NCBI RefSeq assembly: GCF_025971945.1
Contig: NZ_JAPDHW010000003.1
Coordinates: 124,001-188,000, forward strand
Source of the DNA: Chryseobacterium kimseyorum
Lineage (GTDB): Bacteria > Bacteroidota > Bacteroidia > Flavobacteriales > Weeksellaceae
Direction of reading: 5' to 3'
DNA: 64,000 bases
The notes under the pieces are model-generated. The model was not told where the DNA came from and did not search any database. It saw only the letters and a list, made by a program, of their open reading frames with translations. A program made the translations under genes and the position numbers. This document shows positions 51,278 to 60,193 of the stretch, in pieces. How positions within the stretch are numbered: the first letter of the stretch is position 1; every line of letters begins with the position of its first letter.

Positions 51278-53377
51278 ATGAAAAACGTAAATATTGCAGT
51301 ACTTGCATTCTCAGGTATTGTATTCTTAAATTCTTGTGGAACGACAAAAAATACCACTGCAACAGCAGAAAAAGCACCGACAAATATCGTGGTTGAGAAT
51401 TCTTCACTGACCATTTATCCAGAAAACGGAATCAATTTATCTTATATGGATAAGACGGTTCGTCCGCAGGATGATTTTTTCAATTATGTCAATGGAAATT
51501 GGGTTAAAACAACTCAGATTCCGTCAGATAAAGCAAGCTGGGGATCTTTCAATGCGTTAAGGGAAAATGTAGATGATGCTTCTTTAAATATTTTAAATAA
51601 GATTTTAACCGAAAAATATGCAGAAGGTTCAGAAGGTCAGAAGATCCAGAATCTCTACGCTTCATTTATGGATGTCAGCAAAAGAAATGCAGACGGTCTG
51701 AATCCTATAAAAGGAGACTTGGCGAAAATCGATGCGATTAAAAATGTCAGTGATTTGCAGAAGTATCTTTTAGAAGCTACAAAACTTGGCGACAATTCTT
51801 TCTACGGCTGGAGAGTAAGTGCCGATATGAAAAATTCTAAAATGAATGCGGTGTATCTTGGCGGTCCGGATCTTGGTTTGGGGAGAGATTATTACCAGAA
51901 AGTAAGTGAAGCCAACACAAAAACTTTAGCAGAATATCAAAAATATGTAGCGCAGCTATTTGGAGTTTTAGGCTATAAAAATTCTGACGCTACAGCAAAG
52001 AATGTTGTCGATTTCGAAAAACAGCTGGCTAATTATTTATTGACATTAGAACAGAACAGAGACGCAAATTTAAGGTATAATCCTAAAAATGTATCTGAAC
52101 TGTCTGGGTTGGTGAAAAATGTAAATCTGGCAAAATACTTAAAAGATGCTGGTGTCAATACAGATATAGTGATCGTTGGTGAATTGAAATATTACCAGAA
52201 CATGGATCAGTTTATCAACCAGAAAAATCTACCTCTGCTGAAAGATTATCTGAAATATCATGTCATCAACGGTAACGCAAGCAACTTGGGAGAAAGTCTG
52301 GACAATATCCGTTTTGATTTTTATTCTAAATATCTTCAGGGTCAGAAAGAGCAGAGAGCGATGGATAAAAGAGGGCTTGCTCTTGTAAACGGCGTCTTAG
52401 GTGAAGCTTTCGGGAAACTTTATGTGGACGAATATTTCACTCCGGAATCTAAGCAGCAAATGGAAATTTATATTGATTATATTTTAAAATCATTTAAAAA
52501 TCATATCAGTGAAATGGATTGGATGTCTCCTGAAACCAAAGTGAAAGCTCAGGAAAAACTATCCAAATTCACTGTGAAAATTGCATATCCCGATCAGTGG
52601 AAAGATTATTCTAAATTAAAAGTGGAAGCTCCGGCACAGGGCGCAACATTATATTCAAACTTACAAAATGTTTCGGCCTGGCAATATGAAAAGAGTCTAG
52701 AAAAAGTAGGAAAGCCGGTAGATAAAACAGAATGGGGAATGTCTCCACAAACTGTTAATGCATATTACAGCGGTTCAAATAACGAAATTGTATTCCCCGC
52801 AGCAATTCTTCAGCCACCTTTCTACAATCCAAAAGCTGATGCAGCCGTAAATTTTGGAGGAATCGGAGCAGTGATCGGTCACGAGATTTCGCATGGTTTC
52901 GATGACAGTGGATCAAGATTTGACGGTGATGGAAATCTAAATAACTGGTGGACAGAGCAGGACCGTAAAAATTTCGATGCAAAAGTGGGACAGTTAGCCG
53001 CTCAGTATAATGCTTACGAACCTGTGAAAGGAAGTTTTGTGAATGGTAAATTCACAAGTGGAGAAAATATCGGAGATTTGGGTGGAGTAGCCGTGGCTTA
53101 TGATGCACTTCAAATGTATTTAAAAGATAAAGGAAATCGGGGACTGATCAGCGGATTTAATCAGGATCAGAGATTTTTCATGAGCTGGGCAACAGTATGG
53201 AGAACGAAATCTACCGATCAGTATATGATGAATCAGGTAAAAACAGATCCGCATTCACCGGGATATTTCAGAGCATTTGGACCTTTGGTAAATCAGGATG
53301 GTTTTATGAAAGCCTTCGATATTAAGCCTGGAGACAAGCTGTATAAAGCTCCGGAAGAGAGAATCAAAATCTGGTAA
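51278..53377 (+). CDS. M13 family metallopeptidase, lipoprotein
   Basis: A 699-residue paralogue of the upstream gene, with a lipobox (FLNSC) in place of the Sec-only signal. Zinc site His535-x3-His539 and Glu596 are intact. The tandem pair gives a soluble periplasmic and a membrane-anchored form of the same activity. Its own terminator follows. Confidence 0.96.
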   Translation: MKNVNIAVLAFSGIVFLNSCGTTKNTTATAEKAPTNIVVENSSLTIYPENGINLSYMDKTVRPQDDFFNYVNGNWVKTTQIPSDKASWGSFNALRENVDDASLNILNKILTEKYAEGSEGQKIQNLYASFMDVSKRNADGLNPIKGDLAKIDAIKNVSDLQKYLLEATKLGDNSFYGWRVSADMKNSKMNAVYLGGPDLGLGRDYYQKVSEANTKTLAEYQKYVAQLFGVLGYKNSDATAKNVVDFEKQLANYLLTLEQNRDANLRYNPKNVSELSGLVKNVNLAKYLKDAGVNTDIVIVGELKYYQNMDQFINQKNLPLLKDYLKYHVINGNASNLGESLDNIRFDFYSKYLQGQKEQRAMDKRGLALVNGVLGEAFGKLYVDEYFTPESKQQMEIYIDYILKSFKNHISEMDWMSPETKVKAQEKLSKFTVKIAYPDQWKDYSKLKVEAPAQGATLYSNLQNVSAWQYEKSLEKVGKPVDKTEWGMSPQTVNAYYSGSNNEIVFPAAILQPPFYNPKADAAVNFGGIGAVIGHEISHGFDDSGSRFDGDGNLNNWWTEQDRKNFDAKVGQLAAQYNAYEPVKGSFVNGKFTSGENIGDLGGVAVAYDALQMYLKDKGNRGLISGFNQDQRFFMSWATVWRTKSTDQYMMNQVKTDPHSPGYFRAFGPLVNQDGFMKAFDIKPGDKLYKAPEERIKIW

Positions 53378-53401
53378 AAAAATTGTTATAATCTTAATAT
53401 G

Positions 53402-53431
53402 AAAAACGCACCTTATGGTGCGTTTTTTTAT
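53402..53431 (+). terminator. Terminator after the second M13 gene
   Basis: AAAAACGCACC-TTAT-GGTGCGTTTTT hairpin with a T run. Confidence 0.9.
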
Positions 53432-53620
53432 TTATTTTTCATAGCTTAGTGAAAGCTAAAGGTATTATGTATCATTTAATTATCTGAGGCTAATTGATTT
53501 ATTTAAAGAAAAATCATTACAAAATTTTGTATGTTGCAGTTTTTTTATAAATTTAAACAATGGATTGGTCAAAAGTTTGCTAATCCAAACCAAAATCAAC
53601 AATCTCAAAATAATAATAAT

Positions 53621-54067
53621 ATGGCAATGTTTAATTATGGTGTTGGCGGAAACGAAGTCAAGGTCGACGCTAATGAAGCTATTCAGGAAATTCAGGAAAA
53701 CAAATCCCTTATCGTAAGCCAGCTTACTACTGATGAATCTTATGTTCCCGAAATTGTTACAGGACTTAAAACTGTAGACGATGTCTTCAGACATTTTCAG
53801 CCCTCTGTTGCTGTACAGCACGAGACGGAAGACGGAAATGTAGTAGAAGAAGAATTCCGCTTTCAGAATCTTGCTGACTTTACTCCCAAAAATTTGGTAC
53901 AGAAATCAGACTATCTCCAAAAGCTCAGCATGGAGCAGGAGCAGTACAATAAGATCGTACGTCAGTTGAAAACCAATAAAATCTTGCGCAATATGCTTGA
54001 AAATGAGCAGACAAGAGCAGCTTTTATTGAGGCGTTAAAGGATGTGGCACAAGAACTTGAAAAATAA
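53621..54067 (+). CDS. tssB: Type VI secretion sheath small subunit (TssB-like)
   Basis: Starting at 53621 (MAMFNYGVGGNEVKVDANEA), the product has 148 residues, near the usual TssB size. An in-frame ATG at 53531 would add 30 Asn/Gln-rich residues. A possible -7 box (AAATTTTG, 53522-53529) would place transcription start inside that extension, so the shorter form is preferred but not proven. The sequence carries the TssB pattern EIVTGLKTVDDVFRHFQP and the C-terminal RAAFIEALKDVAQEL. TssB and TssC assemble the contractile sheath. No other T6SS gene is in the window. Confidence 0.85.
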   Translation: MAMFNYGVGGNEVKVDANEAIQEIQENKSLIVSQLTTDESYVPEIVTGLKTVDDVFRHFQPSVAVQHETEDGNVVEEEFRFQNLADFTPKNLVQKSDYLQKLSMEQEQYNKIVRQLKTNKILRNMLENEQTRAAFIEALKDVAQELEK

Positions 54068-54090
54068 CCAAAAGAACCTACACAAATATC

Positions 54091-55452
54091 ATGGATAGTA
54101 AATTACAGGCTGCAGAAAGCCAACAACATAATCAACAGCAGCAAGGCGGAAAACCGAAAGGAAATCCTGTTGAAGAACTCAGTAAAATCGGAGGTTTTAG
54201 CTTCATAGAATCGGTAGTAGACGGTATTGCCAACATGAATCCTACCAGAAAGGCAAGAAAAGAAATTTTCCTGAATGATGCCAACAAAACCGATGAGAGA
54301 AAAGAATTGCTGCAGAAAATCAATCTCTGGGTTGAACTCTTAAGCAGTAATGAATCTGCTGAGAAAATGGCTGATACCTGCAAAACAAAAGCGCAGGCCG
54401 CAGACCAAAATCTAAAGACCAATTTAAAAAACAGTCTTGATGCATCACGTCAGCTGGAAACATCTTACCGAACTGTTGCACAGTTTTATAAAAATACAGA
54501 ATTAGATAAGGTTGATAACGTAAGTATTGTCAATGCTTCATTGGAGCAGATGTCAGATTTAGATAATCCTTTGTTTATTGATGCTGTTGCTGAAGAATTC
54601 AAACAGTATTATGATCGTTTGGATTTGAGAGATAATTATTCAATTCTTGCGATTCCGGGTTATTTAGGGTCTAACAAAGTGATTGAAAAGTGGGCGAAAA
54701 TTTGTAACGAAAACAAAGTAATGATGGTGACCGACTTTGCCAATTTGGATAAGCCGGACGACGTTGTAGATTTATTCCATTCTGCTAATCTTACCGGTGG
54801 TGAATTGCATAGAAGTAATGTAATCATGACCTGTAACTGGTTGGTAGGACGTGGTAGAGCTGAAGAAGTAGGTGAAGAGGAGAACGTAGAACTTCCACCT
54901 TCAACTTCACTGGCAGGAAAAATCCACAAAACACTGATGTCTCAGGTTGCTGCCGGTAAAAAGCACGGTAATATCAACGAAGTAGACGCTGTGAAATTCG
55001 AACTGAAGAAAAGTGAAATCTCTCAGTTGGAAAAAATGGGTCTTGTACCAATGGTTAACGAATATGGTAAGATCATGGCATTCTCTGCAAAAACACTGTT
55101 TACAGGAGACAATATTGGACTTCAGACGTACTCAGTAGTTCGTGTATTTGATTACGTGACCAAAGTTTTATTAGATTTCCTAAACAGAAGAGCCTTCGAA
55201 AACTGGAACGCTAAAAATGAAGATGATTTAAGAAAACAAATCGTTACATTCTTAGACGGTATTAAAGGTGCTGATAAGTTGATTGAGAAATTTAAAATTG
55301 TTCGTTTCGAACAGGATAAAGTGAATAAAGACAGAGTCTGGTTAGACATTCGTTTGACTCCTTATTTCCCGACTAAAAGTTTTGTTATTAAACTTGACGG
55401 TCACAAGGGAGATGACGGTAACGAGTGGGATGCTGAGTATATTCAGGATTAA
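54091..55452 (+). CDS. tssC: Type VI secretion sheath large subunit (TssC-like)
   Basis: A 453-residue TssC of the Bacteroidota type (DUF5458 family). Key segments: FIDAVAEEFKQYYDRLDLRD, and the C-terminal TPYFPTKSFVIKLDGHKG. An N-terminal Gln-rich stretch (residues 8-19) is unusual. 23 bp after tssB, so cotranscribed. The next genes are mutY and gldD, not tssD/tssE, so the sheath pair is an orphan here. Confidence 0.9.
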   Translation: MDSKLQAAESQQHNQQQQGGKPKGNPVEELSKIGGFSFIESVVDGIANMNPTRKARKEIFLNDANKTDERKELLQKINLWVELLSSNESAEKMADTCKTKAQAADQNLKTNLKNSLDASRQLETSYRTVAQFYKNTELDKVDNVSIVNASLEQMSDLDNPLFIDAVAEEFKQYYDRLDLRDNYSILAIPGYLGSNKVIEKWAKICNENKVMMVTDFANLDKPDDVVDLFHSANLTGGELHRSNVIMTCNWLVGRGRAEEVGEEENVELPPSTSLAGKIHKTLMSQVAAGKKHGNINEVDAVKFELKKSEISQLEKMGLVPMVNEYGKIMAFSAKTLFTGDNIGLQTYSVVRVFDYVTKVLLDFLNRRAFENWNAKNEDDLRKQIVTFLDGIKGADKLIEKFKIVRFEQDKVNKDRVWLDIRLTPYFPTKSFVIKLDGHKGDDGNEWDAEYIQD

Positions 55453-55471
55453 TCATTCTAAAAATAAATAT

Positions 55472-55504
55472 AAAGCCGGTGTTGAAAGCATCGGTTTTTT
55501 TATG
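55472..55504 (+). terminator. Terminator after tssC
   Basis: GCCGGTG...CATCGGT hairpin (one wobble) with a T run at its 3' side. Confidence 0.7.
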
Positions 55505-55550
55505 CAATAATTTCAGATAATTTTCAAAATGTCTCAGCGCCGAAGAGCTA

Positions 55551-55602
55551 AATGTTTGTAATTAAATAAGCAAAAAGAAAACGAGCTCCGTGGGAGTTGC
55601 AC
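55551..55602. repeat. Dispersed GAGCTCCGTGGGAG-type repeat
   Basis: AATGTTTGTA, an AT-rich spacer, then GAGCTCCGTGGGAGTTGCA, a layout I recall from repeats in Chryseobacterium and Flavobacterium. One copy here, between tssC and mutY. Confidence 0.4.
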
Positions 55603-55692
55603 TGCCAGGCTTAAAAAATTAATCTTTCAAATAAAATTATAGCCTGTCAAGTTCCATATTTTAAAATCATAAAAACACGATAAATAATAAAT

Positions 55693-55700
55693 TATCTTTG
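55693..55700 (+). promoter_or_regulatory. -7 box of mutY
   Basis: TATCTTTG, exact consensus, 24 bp before the proposed TTG start at 55725. Confidence 0.6.
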
Positions 55701-55724
55701 CAAAATATAAAATGAGACGGCTTT

Positions 55725-56771
55725 TTGAAAAAGAATAAAAAAACATCAGACTTTCTTCACATCGGAACCAAACTTTTGAAGTGGTATGATACCCATGCAA
55801 GAGATTTGCCTTTTAGAAATACAAAAGATCCTTACAAAATTTGGATTTGTGAGATCGTTTTCCAACAGACCAGAATTGCACAGGGCTTAAATCACTATAA
55901 TAATTTTATCAAAAGGTTTCCGGATGTGAAAACGTTGGCAGAATCTCAGGAAGATGAGGTCTTATTATATTGGAAAGGCTTAGGATATTACTCGCGTGCC
56001 ATTAATATTCACAAAGCGGCACAGCAGATCATCAACGATTACAACGGAGTTTTCCCTTCTGAATATGATGAAATTTTAAAACTGAAAGGTGTAGGGAAAT
56101 ATACAGCAGCTGCAGTTTCCAGTATTTGTTTTAATGGAAAAATGCCTGCCGTGGATGGAAATTTCTACAGAGTTTTAAGCCGCGTTTTTGCGGATGATTT
56201 TGATGTTTCCGGTTCCAGGGCGTTTACTTATTTTTCAGAACTGGCGCATTTAATTATGCCTGAAAATGTTGGGGATTTTAATCAGGCGATGATGGATTTA
56301 GGTTCAGAAATTTGCAAACCCAGAAATCCTATATGTGGAGATTGTCCGATCAATGATGATTGTCTTGCTTTTTCATTGCATAAAATCTCAGAATTTCCTG
56401 TGAAAACGAAAAAAGTAAAAGCAACAGATTTAGAATTAAAATATTATTTTGTTCACAGAAACGGCCAATTTTTAATTCAGCAGAGAAAAGATGATTTCAT
56501 CTGGAAAAAGCTGTTTGAATTTCCACTTGAAATTTCTGGTGAATTGGTTACTTTTATAAGAAGTTCAAAAACGGTTAATCATAAATTGACGCATAAGAAT
56601 TTAAGTATAGAAATTTTTAACGTTGAGGTAGATTCAGAAGAAGTTTGGAAAAACTTCATTGCTGAAAATGATTATATCATCACAAGTGTTGAAAGTTCGC
56701 ACGAAAAATCTTTTCCAAAACCCTTGGAAAACTATATTCGCAATTATGAAACCGCTTACAGCATTCTGTAA
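55725..56771 (+). CDS. mutY: A/G-specific adenine glycosylase
   Basis: A 348-residue DNA glycosylase that removes A opposite 8-oxoG. Catalytic Glu43 (WICEIVFQQTR), helix-hairpin-helix KGVGKYTAAAVSSI, Asp144 in AVDGNFYR, and Fe-S cysteines 197, 204, 207 and 213 (CX6CX2CX5C). A C-terminal NUDIX-like domain follows. The start is a TTG; the nearby ATG at 55712 is out of frame and runs into a stop after eight codons. Confidence 0.93.
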   Translation: MKKNKKTSDFLHIGTKLLKWYDTHARDLPFRNTKDPYKIWICEIVFQQTRIAQGLNHYNNFIKRFPDVKTLAESQEDEVLLYWKGLGYYSRAINIHKAAQQIINDYNGVFPSEYDEILKLKGVGKYTAAAVSSICFNGKMPAVDGNFYRVLSRVFADDFDVSGSRAFTYFSELAHLIMPENVGDFNQAMMDLGSEICKPRNPICGDCPINDDCLAFSLHKISEFPVKTKKVKATDLELKYYFVHRNGQFLIQQRKDDFIWKKLFEFPLEISGELVTFIRSSKTVNHKLTHKNLSIEIFNVEVDSEEVWKNFIAENDYIITSVESSHEKSFPKPLENYIRNYETAYSIL

Positions 56772-56897
56772 TTATAAATGTTTATCTCAGTGAATTATTC
56801 ATCGGGTACACTTCAATCTTTTGCAGAAAAGGTAAGTTGAGATTCTAAACTCACTGAAATGCTGAAATTTGTAACCTAAAATCTAAAATGTAATTTG

Positions 56898-56905
56898 TAT
56901 TTTTG
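56898..56905 (+). promoter_or_regulatory. -7 box of gldD
   Basis: TATTTTTG, exact consensus, ending 4 bp before the ATG at 56910, so a leaderless mRNA is likely. Confidence 0.55.
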
Positions 56906-56909
56906 CAAA

Positions 56910-57467
56910 ATGATTAGAAAAGTCATTTTTATTTTCGCTTCTCTGCTGCTAATTTCGTGTGAAAAGGAAACAAATCCAAAACCTTATGGTGAATTGAGAT
57001 TAGAATATCCTACACCGAAATATCAGAAATTTGAAAAAAACTGTTCTTATACTTTTGAATATTCAGATTTTGCTACAATTGCAGATGCCAAAAAGCCTTG
57101 CTGGTATTACATGAATTACCCGAAGATGAAAGCTAAAGTTTTCATTACTTATTTCCCCGTGAAAGGTGATTTTGCAGATCATGTGAGGGAATCTGAAAAA
57201 ATGGTTTACGAGCACACGATTAAGGCAAGTTCTATTGATGCGAAATCTTTTCAGTATCCTGAAAAGAAAGTTTACGGAAATTTTTATGAACTGAAAGGGC
57301 AGACTGCTTCCAATCTTCAGTTTTATGCAACAGACAGCACAAAACATTTTGTGACCGCTTACCTGTATTTTGATACAAGACCAAAGCCGGATTCTCTGGC
57401 TCCGGCAGTCAATTACATCAAAAAAGATATCATGCACATGCTTGATACCTTTGAATGGAAAAATTAA
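56910..57467 (+). CDS. gldD: Gliding motility lipoprotein GldD
   Basis: A 185-residue lipoprotein starting at 56910 (MIRKVIFIFASLLLISC). The in-frame TTG at 56895 overlaps the -7 box and is rejected. Family pattern PKPYGELRLEYPTPKY, CSYTFEYS and CWYYMNYPKMKAKVFITY. GldD is required for gliding and type IX secretion-linked motility in Flavobacterium johnsoniae. Its presence does not prove motility here. gldE and ssb, its usual neighbours (recalled), are not at this locus. Confidence 0.92.
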   Translation: MIRKVIFIFASLLLISCEKETNPKPYGELRLEYPTPKYQKFEKNCSYTFEYSDFATIADAKKPCWYYMNYPKMKAKVFITYFPVKGDFADHVRESEKMVYEHTIKASSIDAKSFQYPEKKVYGNFYELKGQTASNLQFYATDSTKHFVTAYLYFDTRPKPDSLAPAVNYIKKDIMHMLDTFEWKN

Positions 57468-57570
57468 TTAAGAAAAATTGATCATTTATGTGGAATCTAC
57501 GAGTTCCATGTAAGACCAATAATGCATTGCGTTCGAGAAAGATGGCATGTGAGGTTTAAAAAAAAGAAAT

Positions 57571-57719
57571 ACGTATGACATCGTGAGATTACATATGACC
57601 TTTAAAAAAAATATAAAATACATATGACATCATCAGATTGCATATGATCTTTAAAAAAAATAAGAAAATACATATGACATCGTGAGATTGCATATGACCT
57701 TTAAAAAAAATAAGAAAAT
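57571..57719 (+). repeat. Three tandem 49-50 bp repeats at the PfkB leader
   Basis: Copies at 57571-57619 (49 bp), 57620-57669 and 57670-57719 (50 bp each), plus a partial fourth whose ACATATGA contains the true start codon at 57724 and a degraded half copy at 57541-57570. Copy 3 contains the leader element shared with the M13 gene at 49037. Each copy brings its own ATG in the context CATATGAC. Confidence 0.85.
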
Positions 57720-57723
57720 ACAT

Positions 57724-58644
57724 ATGAAACTTTTAGTTGTAGGAAGTGTTGCGTTTGATGCAATAGAAACACCATTTGGTAAAACAGATAAGATTTTAGG
57801 AGGAGCTGCCACGTACATTGGGATTACTTCATCAGTGATGGGAGTGAAGTCGGGGATTGTTTCTGTTGTTGGAGGAGATTTTCCTCAGGAGCATTTGGAT
57901 ATGTTTACCAAAAGAGATATCAACATTGAAGGGTTGGAAATCGTAAAAGACGGAAAAACATTTTTCTGGTCTGGTAAATACCACAACGACTTAAATACCA
58001 GAGATACCTTAGCAACTGAAGTAAACGTTCTTGAAAATTTCGACCCAAAAATTCCTCAATCGATGCAGGATGCAGAGATTTTGCTTTTAGGAAATCTTCA
58101 CCCTGGCGTTCAGCTTTCCGTTCTTGAAAAAATGAATGAGCGTCCTAAGTTGGTTATTCTTGATACAATGAATTTCTGGATGGATTCTGCAATGGATATT
58201 TTAAAAGATATGATTGCTAAAACTGACGTCATCAGCATTAATGATGAAGAAGCAAGACAGCTTTCAGGAGAATATTCTTTGGTAAAAGCAGCGAAGAAAA
58301 TTCATACAATGGGACCTAAGTTTGTAATCATCAAAAAAGGAGAGCATGGTGCAATTCTTTTCCACGACGGTAAAATATTCGCAATTCCGGCTCTTCCATT
58401 AGAAGAAGTTTTCGATCCGACAGGTGCTGGTGATACTTTCGCAGGAGGTTTCGCAGCTTATTTGGCTAAAAAAGGAAAGTTCGATTTCGAAACGATGAAG
58501 TCTGCATTGATCGTAGGTTCTGCGATGGCATCTTTCACTGTAGAAAAATTCGGAACAGAGAGATTAGAGGAAATTAATGAAGCTGATATGTTGGAAAGAA
58601 TCAATCAATTTAAAGAATTGACGACTTTCGCTGTTGAGTTGTAA
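57724..58644 (+). CDS. PfkB family sugar kinase
   Basis: A 306-residue ribokinase-like kinase starting at 57724 (MKLLVVGSVAFDAIETPFGK); the in-frame GTG at 57682 and ATG at 57694 fall in the tandem repeats and add a Lys-rich tail. GGAATYIG near the start and the catalytic DPTGAGDTFAGGFAAYL with the base Asp are intact. Substrate unknown (sugar or nucleoside). Confidence 0.9.
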   Translation: MKLLVVGSVAFDAIETPFGKTDKILGGAATYIGITSSVMGVKSGIVSVVGGDFPQEHLDMFTKRDINIEGLEIVKDGKTFFWSGKYHNDLNTRDTLATEVNVLENFDPKIPQSMQDAEILLLGNLHPGVQLSVLEKMNERPKLVILDTMNFWMDSAMDILKDMIAKTDVISINDEEARQLSGEYSLVKAAKKIHTMGPKFVIIKKGEHGAILFHDGKIFAIPALPLEEVFDPTGAGDTFAGGFAAYLAKKGKFDFETMKSALIVGSAMASFTVEKFGTERLEEINEADMLERINQFKELTTFAVEL

Positions 58645-58682
58645 GCAATCAGGCTTTTTTAAGAAATATTTATAATAAATAA

Positions 58683-58714
58683 TTGAGTGTAATTCGCTAA
58701 GAATTATAAATTTG
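58683..58714 (+). promoter_or_regulatory. Promoter of the SurA-like gene
   Basis: TTG at 58683-58685 and TAAATTTG at 58707-58714 (exact -7 consensus), 21 bp apart, with start codon at 58736. Confidence 0.65.
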
Positions 58715-58735
58715 CAACTCGTTTAAAATAGTAAA

Positions 58736-60103
58736 ATGATAAATAAATTAAAAATCGCTTTTCTTTTTGGAGCTTTTGCTGTGTTGTTTTCAACTAAAGT
58801 AAATGCCCAGCTTAAGCAAGGTCAGTTGATCGATGGTATTGCGGCAGTGATAGGCGATGAAATTGTTCTGGAATCTGATGTTGAAGAGCAGATGAATTAT
58901 GCAAAACAGCAGGGTGCTGGTACCGGAGATAAATGTGAGTTCTTGGAGAATTTGATCAATAATAAATTTTTGGTTTTTGAAGCTAAAAAGGATACATTGA
59001 TCGACAACCGTTCAGCAGCAATCAAAGAGCAGGCAAATGCTAAATACAACCAGTTGCTTTCTCAGTTTCCGGATGAAAAATCAATGTTGACGGCTTATAA
59101 ATTCAGAACGGGATACGAAATGAAAAATGCTATCGAAAAGATAGATACAGATACGTATTACGGACAGGCAAAATATCAGAGAATTACAGAAAAAGCAGAC
59201 GTTACCCCGAATGAGGTGACAGATTTTTATAACCTTTATAAATCTCAGTTACCTGAGATTAAAGATGAGGTTTCTCTTTCTCAGATCGTGATGAATCCTA
59301 AGTTGACGGAAGCTCATAAAGAAGAACTGATTAACAGATTAAAGAAAATCAAACAGGATGTTGCAGGCGGAGAAAGTTTTGAAAGCCAGGCAAGAATCTA
59401 TTCTGAAGACAAAGCTTCTGCTGCCAATGGTGGTTTAATGAAAAATATTTTCAAAGGACAAATGGTGAAGCCATTCGAGGCTGCAGCTCTGAATCTTCAG
59501 GAAGGTGAAATTTCTGAGCCGATAGAATCTGAGTTTGGATATCACATTATTCAGTTGGTGAAAAAGTCTGGTAAAGCTTATGACGCAAGACATATTCTTT
59601 TGATGGCAACACCTACAGAAGAAGAGATGAAAACTGCCAGAAAGAAACTTGACAGCATTAGAGGTTTGATTTTAGCTGAAAAAATTACTTTTAAAGATGC
59701 GTCTTTTAAATTTTCTGACGATAAAAGAACAAAATTCAATGCTGGAGTAATTCCTGGTGCTGACGGTTCTAATAAAATTGAAAGAGAAAGTATTCCGGTG
59801 TCAATCAGTTATGAATTGGCTGGACTGAACAAAGGAGATGTGACCAGCGCTTTTGATGATAAAGATGACAGAGACAGACAGGTGGTGAAGATCGTGAAAA
59901 TCGAAGATGTCATCCCAGCGCACCAGATAACAATGGAAACGGATTACGACAGAATAAAACAGATGGCTCTGCGGAAAAAACAGGGTGAGATGGTTGAGAA
60001 ATTTGTCAATTCAAAAATATCAACAACTTTTATTTCGTTAGACGGTCGGTACGACACCTGCGACTTTAAAGGAAACTGGAAAAAAGAATCCATCAAAAAA
60101 TAA
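58736..60103 (+). CDS. SurA-like peptidyl-prolyl isomerase
   Basis: A 455-residue periplasmic chaperone with signal peptide, a SurA N-terminal domain (IAAVIGDEIVLESDVEEQM) and two parvulin domains (about 170-270, VSLSQIVMNPKLTEAHKEEL... FGYHIIQLVKK; and about 280-375, DARHILLMATPTEEEM). It assists outer-membrane protein folding. Followed by a terminator. Confidence 0.92.
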   Translation: MINKLKIAFLFGAFAVLFSTKVNAQLKQGQLIDGIAAVIGDEIVLESDVEEQMNYAKQQGAGTGDKCEFLENLINNKFLVFEAKKDTLIDNRSAAIKEQANAKYNQLLSQFPDEKSMLTAYKFRTGYEMKNAIEKIDTDTYYGQAKYQRITEKADVTPNEVTDFYNLYKSQLPEIKDEVSLSQIVMNPKLTEAHKEELINRLKKIKQDVAGGESFESQARIYSEDKASAANGGLMKNIFKGQMVKPFEAAALNLQEGEISEPIESEFGYHIIQLVKKSGKAYDARHILLMATPTEEEMKTARKKLDSIRGLILAEKITFKDASFKFSDDKRTKFNAGVIPGADGSNKIERESIPVSISYELAGLNKGDVTSAFDDKDDRDRQVVKIVKIEDVIPAHQITMETDYDRIKQMALRKKQGEMVEKFVNSKISTTFISLDGRYDTCDFKGNWKKESIKK

Positions 60104-60106
60104 AAT

Positions 60107-60139
60107 AAAAACCTTCAGAATTTTCTGGAGGTTTTTTTT
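60107..60139 (+). terminator. Terminator after the SurA-like gene
   Basis: ACCTTCAGAA-TT-TTCTGGAGGT hairpin (one wobble) followed by eight T residues. Confidence 0.88.
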
Positions 60140-60193
60140 GCAAAAAACTTCTGATATCTATTGTGAAATCTATGATTTTAGTATTTTTACAAT

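Noticed and set aside
55712..55738. ATG start for mutY
   Set aside because: It is out of frame and stops after eight codons; the TTG at 55725 opens the conserved frame.
57571..57719. CRISPR array
   Set aside because: The 50-bp units are contiguous with no unique spacers, and no cas gene is near. Tandem duplication explains them.
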